From the NCBI RefSeq assembly GCF_900110465.1, contig NZ_FODV01000006.1, positions 1-64,000 of the forward strand: a stretch of DNA of 64,000 nucleotides. The letters are read 5' to 3'. The translations under genes and the position numbers were made by a program. This DNA comes from Halogranum amylolyticum (GTDB taxonomy: Archaea; Halobacteriota; Halobacteria; Halobacteriales; Haloferacaceae). Position 1 is the stretch's first letter. Every line of letters begins with the position of its first letter. Under the pieces are notes generated by a model. That model had not been told where the DNA came from and did no database searches. It saw nothing but the letters and a program-made list of their open reading frames with translations. This document shows, piece after piece, positions 42,269 to 50,822 of the stretch.

Positions 42269-43168
42269 TCAAGTCCCGATCGCCGTCTCTAGTTTCTGTT
42301 CGGTGAGCAGCGATTTGACGCTCTCGGTGGCGTCGCTGGCTTCCGTCGGGTTCTCCATTAGGACCGTCTCACTCGGGAAGAGATGTTCACCGAGAACGAG
42401 TCCGTGGTCGCGCGCCGTCGACCCGGTGACCGTCAGGTAGACACCGAGTCCCGTTTCCGCGATAGCCGCTTCCTCTTCGTCGGCGTCTGGAGCGGGGTAC
42501 GCGAACTCGACGTCGGTCAGTGCGTCGGTTCCGAGCACCGCCTCGACCAGTCGTTCGTAGCGCGGCGAGATACAGAGGTCACCCGCGTGGTCGGCGACGA
42601 ACGTGCGGTCGAGGTCGGCACCCGGCGGGAGTACCTCCGGTTTCGCCATCAGCGTGTGATAGACCGTATCGCCGAGTCCGGTGACGACGCGGACGTCCGA
42701 CTCGCGAGGGTCGATACGGGCGTTGACGTCCGCGAGGCTGTCGAGACCGTCCGGTCGGAGCGAGACGACCTCTTCGAGGACGAGGTCGGCGCTGTCGAAC
42801 CCGAGGGCGAACTCGTGGGTTCGGAGCGACCGGAACGGCTCTTCGCGGCCGACAAGGCGGACGTCCACGTCGTCGGTCTCGATGGTGACGCTGTCGAAGA
42901 CGATCCGCCGAGGTTTCCCGTCGCGGTCGTCGCGGAGCAGTGTGTACTCCGGCGACGTCGGGTCCGAGAGGTCGCTGTAGTCGGTGAGTCGCTCGTAGAC
43001 GTTGCGGTCCGGATGCTGTCGCCCCTTAGTGACGGCTTTTTCGTACCGTAGCGTCGAGGAGACCTCGTCGGCGAGTGCGTGAACGCCCGCGCCGGCCGCG
43101 AGGCGTTCGAGCACTGCTTCGAGGGGCCGCCCTTTCCGGGGCACAGCGACACAGACCGTTTCTGTCAT
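42269..43168 (-). CDS. Divergent HisG-like protein (ATP phosphoribosyltransferase fold)
   Basis: A 299-residue protein. It starts CVAVPRKGRPLEAVLERLAAGAG, matching the VPNKGR start of HisG, then has FALGFDSADLVLEE. The PRPP-loop region reads LTVTGSTARDHGLVLGEHLFPSETVLMENP, which aligns by eye with the HisG pattern DxVxTGxTLxxNGLxxxExIxxSxxxL. It is longer than short HisG and has an unusual insertion (about 45-100). True HisG catalyses the first step of histidine synthesis; here key residues are altered, so a related but different role is possible. The ATG at 43168 is used. Confidence 0.65.
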   Translation of the reverse strand: MTETVCVAVPRKGRPLEAVLERLAAGAGVHALADEVSSTLRYEKAVTKGRQHPDRNVYERLTDYSDLSDPTSPEYTLLRDDRDGKPRRIVFDSVTIETDDVDVRLVGREEPFRSLRTHEFALGFDSADLVLEEVVSLRPDGLDSLADVNARIDPRESDVRVVTGLGDTVYHTLMAKPEVLPPGADLDRTFVADHAGDLCISPRYERLVEAVLGTDALTDVEFAYPAPDADEEEAAIAETGLGVYLTVTGSTARDHGLVLGEHLFPSETVLMENPTEASDATESVKSLLTEQKLETAIGT

Positions 43169-43269
43169 TGTCGGACGGTTGTGGTCGCGAACTAAACCGA
43201 TTGCGTTTTCGGCAGCGTTCCACGACGTGCCGTAACCCCTAACCGCGAGGTATACGTGTGTCGCCGTAT

Positions 43270-44106
43270 ATGGTACCGCGGCCGCGCGACGAGCACACCG
43301 AAACCGCCAAAGAGGCAGGACAGTCGGCGTACCGTGCCGCACTCGACGTGGTGTTAACCGGTATCGCAGTTATCCTTCCTGTCGTCGTTACGATCTACGT
43401 ACTGAAGGCAACACTCGACATCCTCGCGAGCGCGTTACGACCGATCGTCGTCATCCTCGAACATTTCGGCGTCATCCGCGACGTCCGACAGACGTTCGTC
43501 GTCGCCGACGTGCTCATCGAACTCGGGATGTACAGAGACGTCGTCTCGGTCATCTCCGAAATCGTCGCCGTCACGCTGCTGGCGATGCTCGTCGTCGGTA
43601 TCGGCGTCGTCGCACGCTCGCAGTCCGGGGATCGCCTCCTCGACTACTTCGACTACGTGATCATGGCGATTCCCGGCATCGGAGCCATCTACAAGAGCTT
43701 TCGACGGATGGGTGATGCGATGCTCGAGAGCGATATGGACCACTTCCGGTCGGTGAAGCTCGTCGAGTTCCCGCACGACGACACTTACGTCATCGGCTTC
43801 GAGACCGCAGAGTCGCCGTCGTCGGTTCAAGAGACCATCGGGAACGGCGACGACAACATGGTCACGATGTTCATCCCGCTCGCCCCGAACCCGGTCATGG
43901 GCGGATTTCTGACACATATCCCCCAGGGTCGGATCATCGACGTCGACATGACCGTCGAACAGGGCGTACGAAGCATCATCACGAGCGGAATCGCCACCTC
44001 GAAAGACTCACCCGACTACGACGGGTTCGGCGACGGCGACGGGTTCGGCATCACTCCCGACGACTTCCCGGGGTCGTTCGGCGACTCGACGCGAAACGAA
44101 GACTGA
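43270..44106 (+). CDS. DUF502 family membrane protein
   Basis: A 278-residue protein from the ATG at 43270 (a GTG at 43258 is an alternative). Two or three transmembrane helices (about 25-50 and 90-115) are followed by the conserved DUF502 core: IPGIGAIYKSFRRMGDAM, VKLVEFPHDDTYVIGFET, and MFIPLAPNPVMGGFLTHIP. The C-terminus is Gly/Asp-rich. The family is widespread but uncharacterised; it is probably an envelope protein. Confidence 0.83.
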   Translation: MVPRPRDEHTETAKEAGQSAYRAALDVVLTGIAVILPVVVTIYVLKATLDILASALRPIVVILEHFGVIRDVRQTFVVADVLIELGMYRDVVSVISEIVAVTLLAMLVVGIGVVARSQSGDRLLDYFDYVIMAIPGIGAIYKSFRRMGDAMLESDMDHFRSVKLVEFPHDDTYVIGFETAESPSSVQETIGNGDDNMVTMFIPLAPNPVMGGFLTHIPQGRIIDVDMTVEQGVRSIITSGIATSKDSPDYDGFGDGDGFGITPDDFPGSFGDSTRNED

Positions 44107-44224
44107 GAGGGAGTATCGGCGTCCGCCGGAGACCCGATGACCTCGGCTAACTACGGGGTTCGATCCTCACTGAGAGTACCGCTGAACGCCTACGAGAACC
44201 CCTCTGAGTCGGATCCGCCGCCGC

Positions 44225-45730
44225 TCACTCGCCACCGAAGGCACTCTCGAGGCGGTCGCGGAACTGTTTCAGTTCGACGAGCTCCGCCTGAACGTCGTCG
44301 AGCTCCGCCTCCAACGCCGCGACGTCGCCGAGTTCCTCGCGGAGTTCGTCGATCTCTGCGGACAGCTCTTCGCGCATCGCGTCCAGTTCTTCCTCAAGGC
44401 GTGCACGACTCTCGGCGAGGTTAGCGTCGAGGTCGGCCACGTCGGCTCGGACGTCACCCATCTCCGTATCCAGCGAGTCGACGGTCGTCGCCAACTCCTC
44501 GACGTCGTCGGCGACGGCGGCCAGTTCGCCGACGTCGTCGGCGAGCGACGAAAGGTCGTCAGCGTTCGCCTCCGCACGGCTCTCGACGGTGTTCACAGTC
44601 GTCGCGACGTCGTCCAGTTCGTCTCGAAGGTCGACGCGGTCGGATTCGGCGGCGGTGAGCGCCGTCTCGAGCGTGGTCAGCGACGACGACACCGACTCGA
44701 TCTCCGCGCGGAACTCGGTGATGAGCTGTTCGCCGGTGCCCACCTCGTCGATGAACTCCGCCAGCGCGTCGCTGTAGGCTTCGAGGTCGTCCATCTGCGA
44801 CTGCAGTCGTCCGATCCGGACGTCGACGCTGGTGGGGACGCCGACGTCGAGTTCGCGCTTCAGCAGCGCCAGATCGTCGTCGTCGACGCGGCCCTCACGG
44901 ATCTCCGTGGCGAGTGTCGCCGCGATACCACCCGAGGCGACCGCCGTCGCACCGGCCGGGGCAGCCTCGGTCGCGACGGGGTCGGTCGTACCGGCGTCGG
45001 CGTCTCCGGTGTCAGTGTCGGTTTCGTCTCCGTCGTCGTCGACCGTCTGGCGGCTGGCGTCCTCGACCTCGACGTCCTCTTGCTGGCTCGCGTCGACGGC
45101 GATCGGGGCCGCGGTGGCGGAGGTGTCGTCGCCCCGCTCGACGACGGCGGAGACGGTGTCGTCGTCGACCGACCGGGGGTCGACGGCGTCGTCGGCCGAG
45201 ACGTCACGTTCCTCGTCGTCGGCATCGGTCCCGGGGTCGTCGAGCGCCAGCGGCTCCACGTCGTCCGTCTTGTCTACGCCGTCTGCGGCGAGCGGGTCTG
45301 CGCCGTCGTCGGCCAACGGGTCTTCCGCGTCCGCGGCGAGCGAGTCGTCCGCGTCGTCGGCCAGGGGATCCTCGAAGTCGAGAGCCTCAGGTGCGTCCAT
45401 CCCGGGAACCGTGTCGCTGTCGCCGGCCAGCACGTCGCGGACGACGTCGGTGGTGTCGTCGCCGACGATGTCCTCGACGCCCTCGGCCTCGGGGCCGCCG
45501 CTCTCGGCCGTCGAGACGAGGTCGACGGTCGGTTCGGCGAGGAACGCGGACGCTTCCACGTCGGCCTCCTCGAGACGGATCCCGTACACCGTCGTCACCG
45601 ACTCCTCGGGGGCGAGCGTTCGGACGAACTCGACGTGGTGGTCTTGGTACGCCGTCCAGTTGTCGTTCTCGTAGTCGGGGTGGAAGCCGACGCAGTCCAT
45701 CGGAAACGACTCGGGGACGTCGTCGGTCAA
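44225..45730 (-). CDS. Haloarchaeal coiled-coil protein, main part (probably frameshifted at its 5' end)
   Basis: A 501-residue reading from a TTG. The N-terminal part (about 1-75: LTDDVPESFPMDCVGFHPDY...GIRLEEADV) is a beta-rich domain fragment. About 75-290 is a long acidic linker with ADDGADPLAADG-type repeats. About 300-495 is a coiled coil with heptads. Its first codons join naturally to the small frame just upstream in another phase (VDVRLTDDVPE), so both were likely one gene of about 545 residues. Possible roles are a cell-surface or cytoskeletal scaffold; the function is unknown. Confidence 0.65.
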   Translation of the reverse strand: MTDDVPESFPMDCVGFHPDYENDNWTAYQDHHVEFVRTLAPEESVTTVYGIRLEEADVEASAFLAEPTVDLVSTAESGGPEAEGVEDIVGDDTTDVVRDVLAGDSDTVPGMDAPEALDFEDPLADDADDSLAADAEDPLADDGADPLAADGVDKTDDVEPLALDDPGTDADDEERDVSADDAVDPRSVDDDTVSAVVERGDDTSATAAPIAVDASQQEDVEVEDASRQTVDDDGDETDTDTGDADAGTTDPVATEAAPAGATAVASGGIAATLATEIREGRVDDDDLALLKRELDVGVPTSVDVRIGRLQSQMDDLEAYSDALAEFIDEVGTGEQLITEFRAEIESVSSSLTTLETALTAAESDRVDLRDELDDVATTVNTVESRAEANADDLSSLADDVGELAAVADDVEELATTVDSLDTEMGDVRADVADLDANLAESRARLEEELDAMREELSAEIDELREELGDVAALEAELDDVQAELVELKQFRDRLESAFGGE

Positions 45731-45858
45731 GCGGACGTCGACTCGAGGACGAACTTGATCGCGGGGACGGGGAACTCGTCGGCGACGAACGTCTCCTCGA
45801 CAGTGACGTCACCGGCCGAAACACGGAGGTGGTCGGCGAGGTCGGGGTCGTGAATCAT
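45727..45858 (-). CDS. N-terminal fragment of the coiled-coil gene (43 residues before a frameshift)
   Basis: From an ATG at 45858 it reads MIHDPDLADHLRVSAGDVTVEETFVADEFPVPAIKFVLESTSA, then stops four bases into the next frame. The last strand (PAIKFVLES) is the partner of the VRLTDDVP strand that begins the downstream frame. A minus-strand GATTTATGTA TATA box at 45881-45890 lies 23-32 nt before the ATG, so this is where transcription and translation should start. Confidence 0.55.
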   Translation of the reverse strand: MIHDPDLADHLRVSAGDVTVEETFVADEFPVPAIKFVLESTSA

Positions 45859-45880
45859 GAGGAACACAAACCCTACCCAC

Positions 45881-45890
45881 TACATAAATC
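45881..45890 (-). promoter_or_regulatory. TATA box for the coiled-coil gene
   Basis: Minus-strand GATTTATGTA 23-32 nt before the ATG at 45858. The AT-rich stretch continues to about 45945. Confidence 0.5.
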
Positions 45891-46015
45891 AATCAAGTAT
45901 CAATAAGATGATAAGAAATTATATAAATCCGAAATTTAAGATGTAGAAGAACGTCCCGTCGTGGGCCGCGGGAAACAGATCGTGGAGAGAGGACAGCGGG
46001 AGACGGAAGTGGCGT

Positions 46016-46849
46016 CTACAGGTCGATACGGTCGCCGATCTCGGCGACTTCGAGCGACCGGGGGTGCTCGTAGCTCCGAGTGTGGTGGTGGAGCACCTTC
46101 GGGTCCGCAGTCATCCCCTTCCACATGTCCCAGTGGCTGGGGAGCAGACGGTCGAACTGGAGGTCGCTGGCGGCCTTCACGACCTCGTTCTCCGTCGAGT
46201 ACCACTTCGTGCGGACCGGGTCGCGGCTCTCCTTGTCTGGGATGTTGCCGACGGCACCGAACGCGAGGATGCCGAGGTCGATGTCGTACTCCTCTGCCAG
46301 TTCGGGGAACTCCTCGTGGGGTTTCGTGTCGCCGCCGTGGAAGACGGTGCCCGATTCGTGTTCGAGGACGTAGCACACCGGATGCGTCGAGTCGGGGTCG
46401 TTGGAGAACTCGACGTGGACGGTGAACTCGCCGAGTTCGAGCGTGTCGCCCTCGGCGACCTCGTGGAACTGGTCGTCGCTCACGTCCCACTCGTCGGTCC
46501 ACTCCTCGTCGTCGAACGCGACCGAGAGGCTGTCGTCGGGGGCGTAGAAGTCACAGCCCGTGTTCGCGAGGATGGGTGCCTGACTCGGTCCGTGAGTGTG
46601 GTCGGTGTGTTCGTGCGTCGCGAGGACGGCGTCGACCTCCTCGACGTCCTCCGGATCGAACGGGACGGGGATCATCCGGACGGTCCGCGGCGGGTCACCG
46701 AGGCCGACGTAGGGGTCGATGTAGAGGGTCGTCCCCTCGTTACCTTTGACGACGAAGCCGTTACAGCCGAGATACCAGACGGCGACGGTCTCGGGTTCTG
46801 CGTCCTCGACGGCGCGTGGGAGCCAATCGCCCCAGTCACTCACGGTCAT
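46016..46849 (-). CDS. Metallo-beta-lactamase fold hydrolase (UlaG-like)
   Basis: A 277-residue MBL-fold enzyme. The metal motif THEHTDHTHG (about 79-88) gives the HxHxDH core, and further His/Asp ligands are in FHGGDTKPHEE and the late LPSHWDMW. The order resembles the UlaG/L-ascorbate-6-phosphate lactonase subgroup, but a general metal-dependent hydrolase is safer. The ATG at 46849 (MTVSDWGDWLP) is used; a very long frame upstream is not family-like. Confidence 0.87.
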   Translation of the reverse strand: MTVSDWGDWLPRAVEDAEPETVAVWYLGCNGFVVKGNEGTTLYIDPYVGLGDPPRTVRMIPVPFDPEDVEEVDAVLATHEHTDHTHGPSQAPILANTGCDFYAPDDSLSVAFDDEEWTDEWDVSDDQFHEVAEGDTLELGEFTVHVEFSNDPDSTHPVCYVLEHESGTVFHGGDTKPHEEFPELAEEYDIDLGILAFGAVGNIPDKESRDPVRTKWYSTENEVVKAASDLQFDRLLPSHWDMWKGMTADPKVLHHHTRSYEHPRSLEVAEIGDRIDL

Positions 46850-46975
46850 GGACGGGACTGTGTGGGCCGGGAGGCTAAGCGTTGTGGACTCGGCGTCGCC
46901 TGCCGAAGTGGAAGTAATTGTTTTTCGCAGTTCTAGCCGGAAACTATTCCCGTTCTCGGAGTGTGTGTTGTTAGC

Positions 46976-47092
46976 ATGACACCTCCAATATCGACCGAAC
47001 GGACGCTGACGTACGCGGAGATGGTTCGTGCGATCCAGCAGTCGACGCCCTCGCCGAAAGGTCGACTGACGCCCGACTCCCGAGTGTACTGA
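46976..47092 (+). CDS. Possible 38-residue small protein
   Basis: From ATG 46976: MTPPISTERTLTYAEMVRAI..., ending TPDSRVY. Third positions are G/C-rich, and TYAEMVRAIQQST looks like one helix. It lies between the divergent MBL and Sir2 genes and ends 64 nt before sir2. No family or clear promoter is recognised. Confidence 0.4.
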   Translation: MTPPISTERTLTYAEMVRAIQQSTPSPKGRLTPDSRVY

Positions 47093-47156
47093 CAGCGCGC
47101 GTCGTGTCAGCGACGGTGACCGCCGGACTGACGTCCCTTCACGACTACGGACACAC

Positions 47157-47921
47157 ATGGTCGAGGTCGAAGACGAGATCGAAGCCCTCGGAGACGCGTT
47201 GCTGGCCGCCGACACCGCAGTCGCGTTCACGGGTGCGGGTGTGAGCACGGCGTCGGGGATCCCCTCGTTCCGCGGCGACGACGGCGTCTGGCGGACGCGG
47301 TTCGATCCCGATGACTTCCGAGTCGGCCGACTCGACGCCGACCCCGCCGGGTTCTGGCGCGACCGACTCGACCTCCACGAGGCGATGTTCGCCGCGGACC
47401 CCGAACCCAACGCCGCCCACGAGGCACTCGCGGAGTTGGAGCGACGGGACCTGCTCGACGCGGTCGTCACGCAGAACACCGACGGGTTGCACGCAGCCGC
47501 CGGCACCGAACGCCTACTCGAACTCCACGGCAACGCCCAGCGAGTCGTCTGTCGCGGCTGTGGCCGCCGGAGCGACGCCGCCGACGCTCGCCGACGTGTC
47601 CGCGAGGGCGAGTGTCCCCCTCGCTGCGTCGAGTGCGACGGCGTGCTCAAACCCGACGTCGTCCTGTTCGGCGAGATGCTCCCCGGCGAGACGCTCCAGG
47701 AAGCGAAGCGACTCGCTCGCGAGAGCGACGTCTTCCTCGCCGTCGGGTCGTCGCTGACGGTCGAGCCCGCGGCGTCGTTGCCCGGACTCGCCGCCGGCGA
47801 CGGGACGCTCGCCCTCGTCAACTTCGAGGAGACGCCCTACAGCAGTCGAGCGGCGGTCGACCTCAGAGCGGACGTCACGGAGGTGCTCCCGCGGATCGTC
47901 GAACGAGTCGACGGGCAGTAG
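47157..47921 (+). CDS. Sir2 family NAD-dependent protein deacylase
   Basis: A 254-residue sirtuin. Motifs are GAGVSTASGIPSFRG (NAD binding, about 25-39), TQNTDGLH (about 104-111) with the catalytic His in ELHGN (about 122), four zinc Cys in CRGCG and CPPRCVEC, FGEMLPG, and VGSSLTVEPA. It removes acyl groups from lysine using NAD+, giving O-acetyl-ADP-ribose and nicotinamide; targets in archaea include Alba-like chromatin proteins. The next gene, a SLOG-fold protein, follows 50 nt later on the same strand. Confidence 0.94.
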   Translation: MVEVEDEIEALGDALLAADTAVAFTGAGVSTASGIPSFRGDDGVWRTRFDPDDFRVGRLDADPAGFWRDRLDLHEAMFAADPEPNAAHEALAELERRDLLDAVVTQNTDGLHAAAGTERLLELHGNAQRVVCRGCGRRSDAADARRRVREGECPPRCVECDGVLKPDVVLFGEMLPGETLQEAKRLARESDVFLAVGSSLTVEPAASLPGLAAGDGTLALVNFEETPYSSRAAVDLRADVTEVLPRIVERVDGQ

Positions 47922-47971
47922 TGAGACTCGTCCACCGAAACCGTTGACTGCGTCGACCACGAGCGACGACC

Positions 47972-48427
47972 ATGCGCGTCAGCGTCGTCGGCGGGAGTCG
48001 TATCGGGCCCGAAGAGGAGGCGACGGCCGAGGCGGTCGGGAAACTGCTCGCCCAACGCGGTCACAGCGTCGTCTGCGGCGGTCTCGGCGGCGTCATGGAG
48101 GCCGCCTGCCGCGGGGCGAAGGAGGCGTCGGGGACGACGGTCGGCGTCCTCCCCGGCGAGGACCCCGCCGCGGCCAACGAGTACGTCGACGTCGCCGTCG
48201 CGACGGGACTGAGTCACGCACGCAACGCGCTCGTCGTGATGAACGGCGACGCCGTCGTCGCCGTCGACGGCGGCGGCGGGACGCTCTCGGAGATCGGCTT
48301 CTCGTTCGTCTACCGGAGACCGATCGCCGGGCTGGGGACGCACGACGTCGAGGGCGTCGAAGCGTGTGAGACGCCCGAAGAAGCGGTGAACTACGTCGAG
48401 TCGACGGTCGAGTCGGCGAGCGAGTGA
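47972..48427 (+). CDS. SLOG-fold (TIGR00725/LOG-like) nucleotide-binding protein
   Basis: A 151-residue Rossmann-like protein with VSVVGGSRIGPEEEA, VVCGGLGGVMEAACRGAKEASG and AVDGGGGTLSEIGFSF. The GG-G-ME and GGGTLSE loops are the SLOG family phosphate/ribose-binding loops. LOG enzymes release cytokinin bases, but the small TIGR00725 group has no known substrate. It follows sir2 by 50 nt, so a shared transcript is likely. Confidence 0.85.
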   Translation: MRVSVVGGSRIGPEEEATAEAVGKLLAQRGHSVVCGGLGGVMEAACRGAKEASGTTVGVLPGEDPAAANEYVDVAVATGLSHARNALVVMNGDAVVAVDGGGGTLSEIGFSFVYRRPIAGLGTHDVEGVEACETPEEAVNYVESTVESASE

Positions 48428-48432
48428 ACCGG

Positions 48433-49053
48433 TCAGGGCCGCGTCGAGACGACCGGCGGCTGCGACCCGCTGGATCGACTCTCGTCGTCGCGCTTCCCCT
48501 CTCCCCGCTGTCTCCAGTATCGGCGAGCGACGGCGCCCATCCCGACCGTTCCGAGGAGGAGGTTGACGACGTCGCCGACGAACGGGACGAGACTCAGAAG
48601 CGAGGAAGCGACGACGCCGACGGCGAGTGCGACGAACAGCGTCGACTCCGTCACGGCGTCGGCGACGACCGCGCCGAGTGCGACGGTTCCGACGACGCCG
48701 CCGACGACGGCGACCAGGAGGTAGGCGAAGGCGCCCGGAATCGCCACGAGCAGGCCGACGACCGTGACCGCGAGGACGAACAGTGCGATCAGTCCACCGA
48801 CACCGGCGAGCAGCCCCCAGAGGAACGTCTCGGCGGGGAACTCGCGGACGTCGGCGGCGGCGCTCTCGGTGTAGTCGGGCGCGACGGCGACGACGAGCAG
48901 TCCGACGACGCCGTTGACCGCCAGCGCGATGGTGAGGCGGAGCAACGGCGACAGTTGCGGGGCGGTCGTCGTCGACTGTGCGGCGGCGACGCCGGCCACG
49001 GAGAGGAGCGTCAGGAACGAGGCAAGCACTACCGACAGCCGTGTGGAGGGCAT
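48433..49053 (-). CDS. Polytopic membrane protein of unknown function
   Basis: A 206-residue protein. A cleavable-looking N-terminal hydrophobic segment (LSVVLASFLTLLSVAGVAAAQ) is followed by about four to five helices rich in Gly/Val/Ala (LTIALAVNGVVGLLVVAV, WGLLAGVGGLIALFVLAVTVVGLLV, VGGVVGTVALGAVVADAV, LVPFVGDVVNLLLGTVG). It ends in a basic then polar tail. Similar proteins in Halobacteria have no assigned role. Confidence 0.68.
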   Translation of the reverse strand: MPSTRLSVVLASFLTLLSVAGVAAAQSTTTAPQLSPLLRLTIALAVNGVVGLLVVAVAPDYTESAAADVREFPAETFLWGLLAGVGGLIALFVLAVTVVGLLVAIPGAFAYLLVAVVGGVVGTVALGAVVADAVTESTLFVALAVGVVASSLLSLVPFVGDVVNLLLGTVGMGAVARRYWRQRGEGKRDDESRSSGSQPPVVSTRP

Positions 49054-49142
49054 GACGTCCTCGACTCGCGAATGCGACGGTAAGTGCTTTCGGGTGGCTG
49101 ACACCACGAAGTATTTGTCAGTTCGTCCGGAACGGTCGGGCG

Positions 49143-50156
49143 ATGCAACGACGTGCCCTCCTCTCGACGGTCGGTGCGGCCGCGTTCGCCGGCTGTCTCG
49201 CCGACGACGCACCGAGTCCGACCGGCGACAGCGCCGAGCCGTCGACGCCGAACGCGACGGACGTGACGGACGCGACCACGCAGACTTCCGAGACCGAGAC
49301 CGCGACGGCCACCCCGCCCGACGTCGGCGTCGTCCCCACCGAGGCAGCGGGTCCGCCGTGGGACGACGACGTGAAACGCGTCGTCGCGTGGCCCGACGTG
49401 ACCGACGAGACGCCCGTCGCGTTGACCCCGGCGACACAGCGTGGGTCGCTGCCGACGGCGACGGTCGAGTTTACGCTGACGAACGACACCGACGTCCGGT
49501 TCGACACCAACTTCTACGCGTGGCGGGTGTGGAAGCGCGTCGACGGCGAGTGGTTCCACGTCGCCCCCCGCGCGTGGAACCAACCGCTGATGTCGCTCGC
49601 CCCCGACGAGTCGCACGCGTGGACGCTCACCGTCGACAACACGCGACTCGACGACGAGCCGCTCCCACGAGCGGGCGGCACCGAGGAGCTCTCGCTCGCC
49701 GGTCTCGGCGGTGGGACGTACGCCTTCACCGTCGACGGCTGGTTCGCCGGCGAGGGCTACCGCGACGGCGTCGGCTTCGTCGCCCGGTTCGACCTCGACG
49801 GCGACCCGGTCGAACTGACGCCGACAGACGAGGTGACGGCGACGACCCGCGACGGCGACGCGGTGGTCGTCGAGACCGACCGCGAGACGGGCGGAGAGTC
49901 GCGACTGGCCGCGTTCGTGGTCGAGCGAGTCGAAAGTAGCGTCAGCGAGTCGGCGGACGACGACGTTCGCAGACTCGTCACCGAGCAGGCGCTACGGGAC
50001 CGGAAGCTCCGAAACACGCTGTCGTTCTTCGAGGCGGGAGTCGAGACCGTACGACTCCAGGAACAGAACTCCGTGTGGCCCGTCTTCGGCGTGAGAGAAC
50101 CGCGGACGATAGCGTACGACGGGGTCCGGTATCGACTCAGTGCCGAGGAGTTGTGA
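49143..50156 (+). CDS. Haloarchaeal Tat lipoprotein
   Basis: A 337-residue protein with signal MQRRALLSTVGAAAFAGC (lipobox AGC, Cys18). An acidic Thr/Ser-rich linker (about 20-60) follows. The mature part has two beta-sandwich-like domains (about 75-215 and 215-330): one with LTNDTDVRFDTNFYAWRVWKRVDGEWF, the other with a late LRNTLSFFEAGVETVRLQEQNSVW. Function is unknown; likely a cell-surface binding protein. It is divergently arranged with the membrane protein across an 89-nt spacer. Confidence 0.72.
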   Translation: MQRRALLSTVGAAAFAGCLADDAPSPTGDSAEPSTPNATDVTDATTQTSETETATATPPDVGVVPTEAAGPPWDDDVKRVVAWPDVTDETPVALTPATQRGSLPTATVEFTLTNDTDVRFDTNFYAWRVWKRVDGEWFHVAPRAWNQPLMSLAPDESHAWTLTVDNTRLDDEPLPRAGGTEELSLAGLGGGTYAFTVDGWFAGEGYRDGVGFVARFDLDGDPVELTPTDEVTATTRDGDAVVVETDRETGGESRLAAFVVERVESSVSESADDDVRRLVTEQALRDRKLRNTLSFFEAGVETVRLQEQNSVWPVFGVREPRTIAYDGVRYRLSAEEL

Positions 50157-50183
50157 GAGCGGGTGTCACGCACGAGCGCGGAC

Positions 50184-50630
50184 TCAGTCTGCGGTACGGG
50201 GTCCAGGGTCCTCGGGTGGGGTGAACGGGTCTCCCTGCCAGGTGATGTCGAGTCGTCGCCGAGAGACGTAGCGGGCGAGCGTCGACGCGCTGAGCAGTCC
50301 ACGGCACTCGCCGTCCTCGACAACCGGGAGCTGTCTCACCCCTGCCTCCCGCATCCGGTCGGCCGCCGCGAACACGGTCGTCTCGGGCGTCGTCGTGACC
50401 GGCGGACCGGACATGAACGCCGACACCGGGAGGTGGGTACTCTCCTCGGCGACGAGGGCGACGATGTCCGACCCGGTCACGATCCCCACTACCTCGTCCG
50501 TGGCGTCGACGACGACGAGCGCGTCCGTGTCGGGGTCTCGGAGTCGCTCGGCGGCCGAAGTCGCCGAGGCGGTCTGCGAGATCGTCGGTGGAGAAGCCGT
50601 CAGTAGGGTTTCGACTCGTGTCTCTATCAT
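50184..50630 (-). CDS. Two-CBS-domain protein
   Basis: A 148-residue protein made of a CBS pair: VETLLTASPPTISQTASATSAAERLRD...VVVDATDEVVGIVTGSDIV (about 6-62) and FMSGPPVTTTPETTVFAAADRMREAGVRQLPVVEDGECRGLLSA (about 70-118). A basic tail follows. CBS pairs sense adenine nucleotides or SAM. It is standalone, so it probably regulates a partner protein. The ATG at 50630 is used; the in-frame upstream codons lack the fold. Confidence 0.82.
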   Translation of the reverse strand: MIETRVETLLTASPPTISQTASATSAAERLRDPDTDALVVVDATDEVVGIVTGSDIVALVAEESTHLPVSAFMSGPPVTTTPETTVFAAADRMREAGVRQLPVVEDGECRGLLSASTLARYVSRRRLDITWQGDPFTPPEDPGPRTAD

Positions 50631-50822
50631 CGGCCCGTAGTTGACAACCACACGCTCGAACTTAGAATTGTTCCATGTATTCATTCATCTGCCCTAGGGT
50701 GCTAGTAGACCACACAGATCGAGCACTGCAACAGTCCACAGTGTTCAGTTCCGACTCGAAGTCGTTCGAGTGTACGGCAGAGAGAGAGACGGAGAGAGTG
50801 AGCGTCGTCGGTCCGAGCGGCG
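50631..50822. other. Spacer between the CBS gene and dph2
   Basis: Nothing that can be called a gene is seen. The stretch near the CBS start carries an AT-rich block that probably holds its promoter. The rest lacks coding bias in all frames. Confidence 0.4.

Noticed and set aside
50662..50822. Small frame ending MNEYMEQF upstream of the CBS gene
   Set aside because: The frame is a continuation of a shadow of dph2; no start, promoter or codon bias supports expression.
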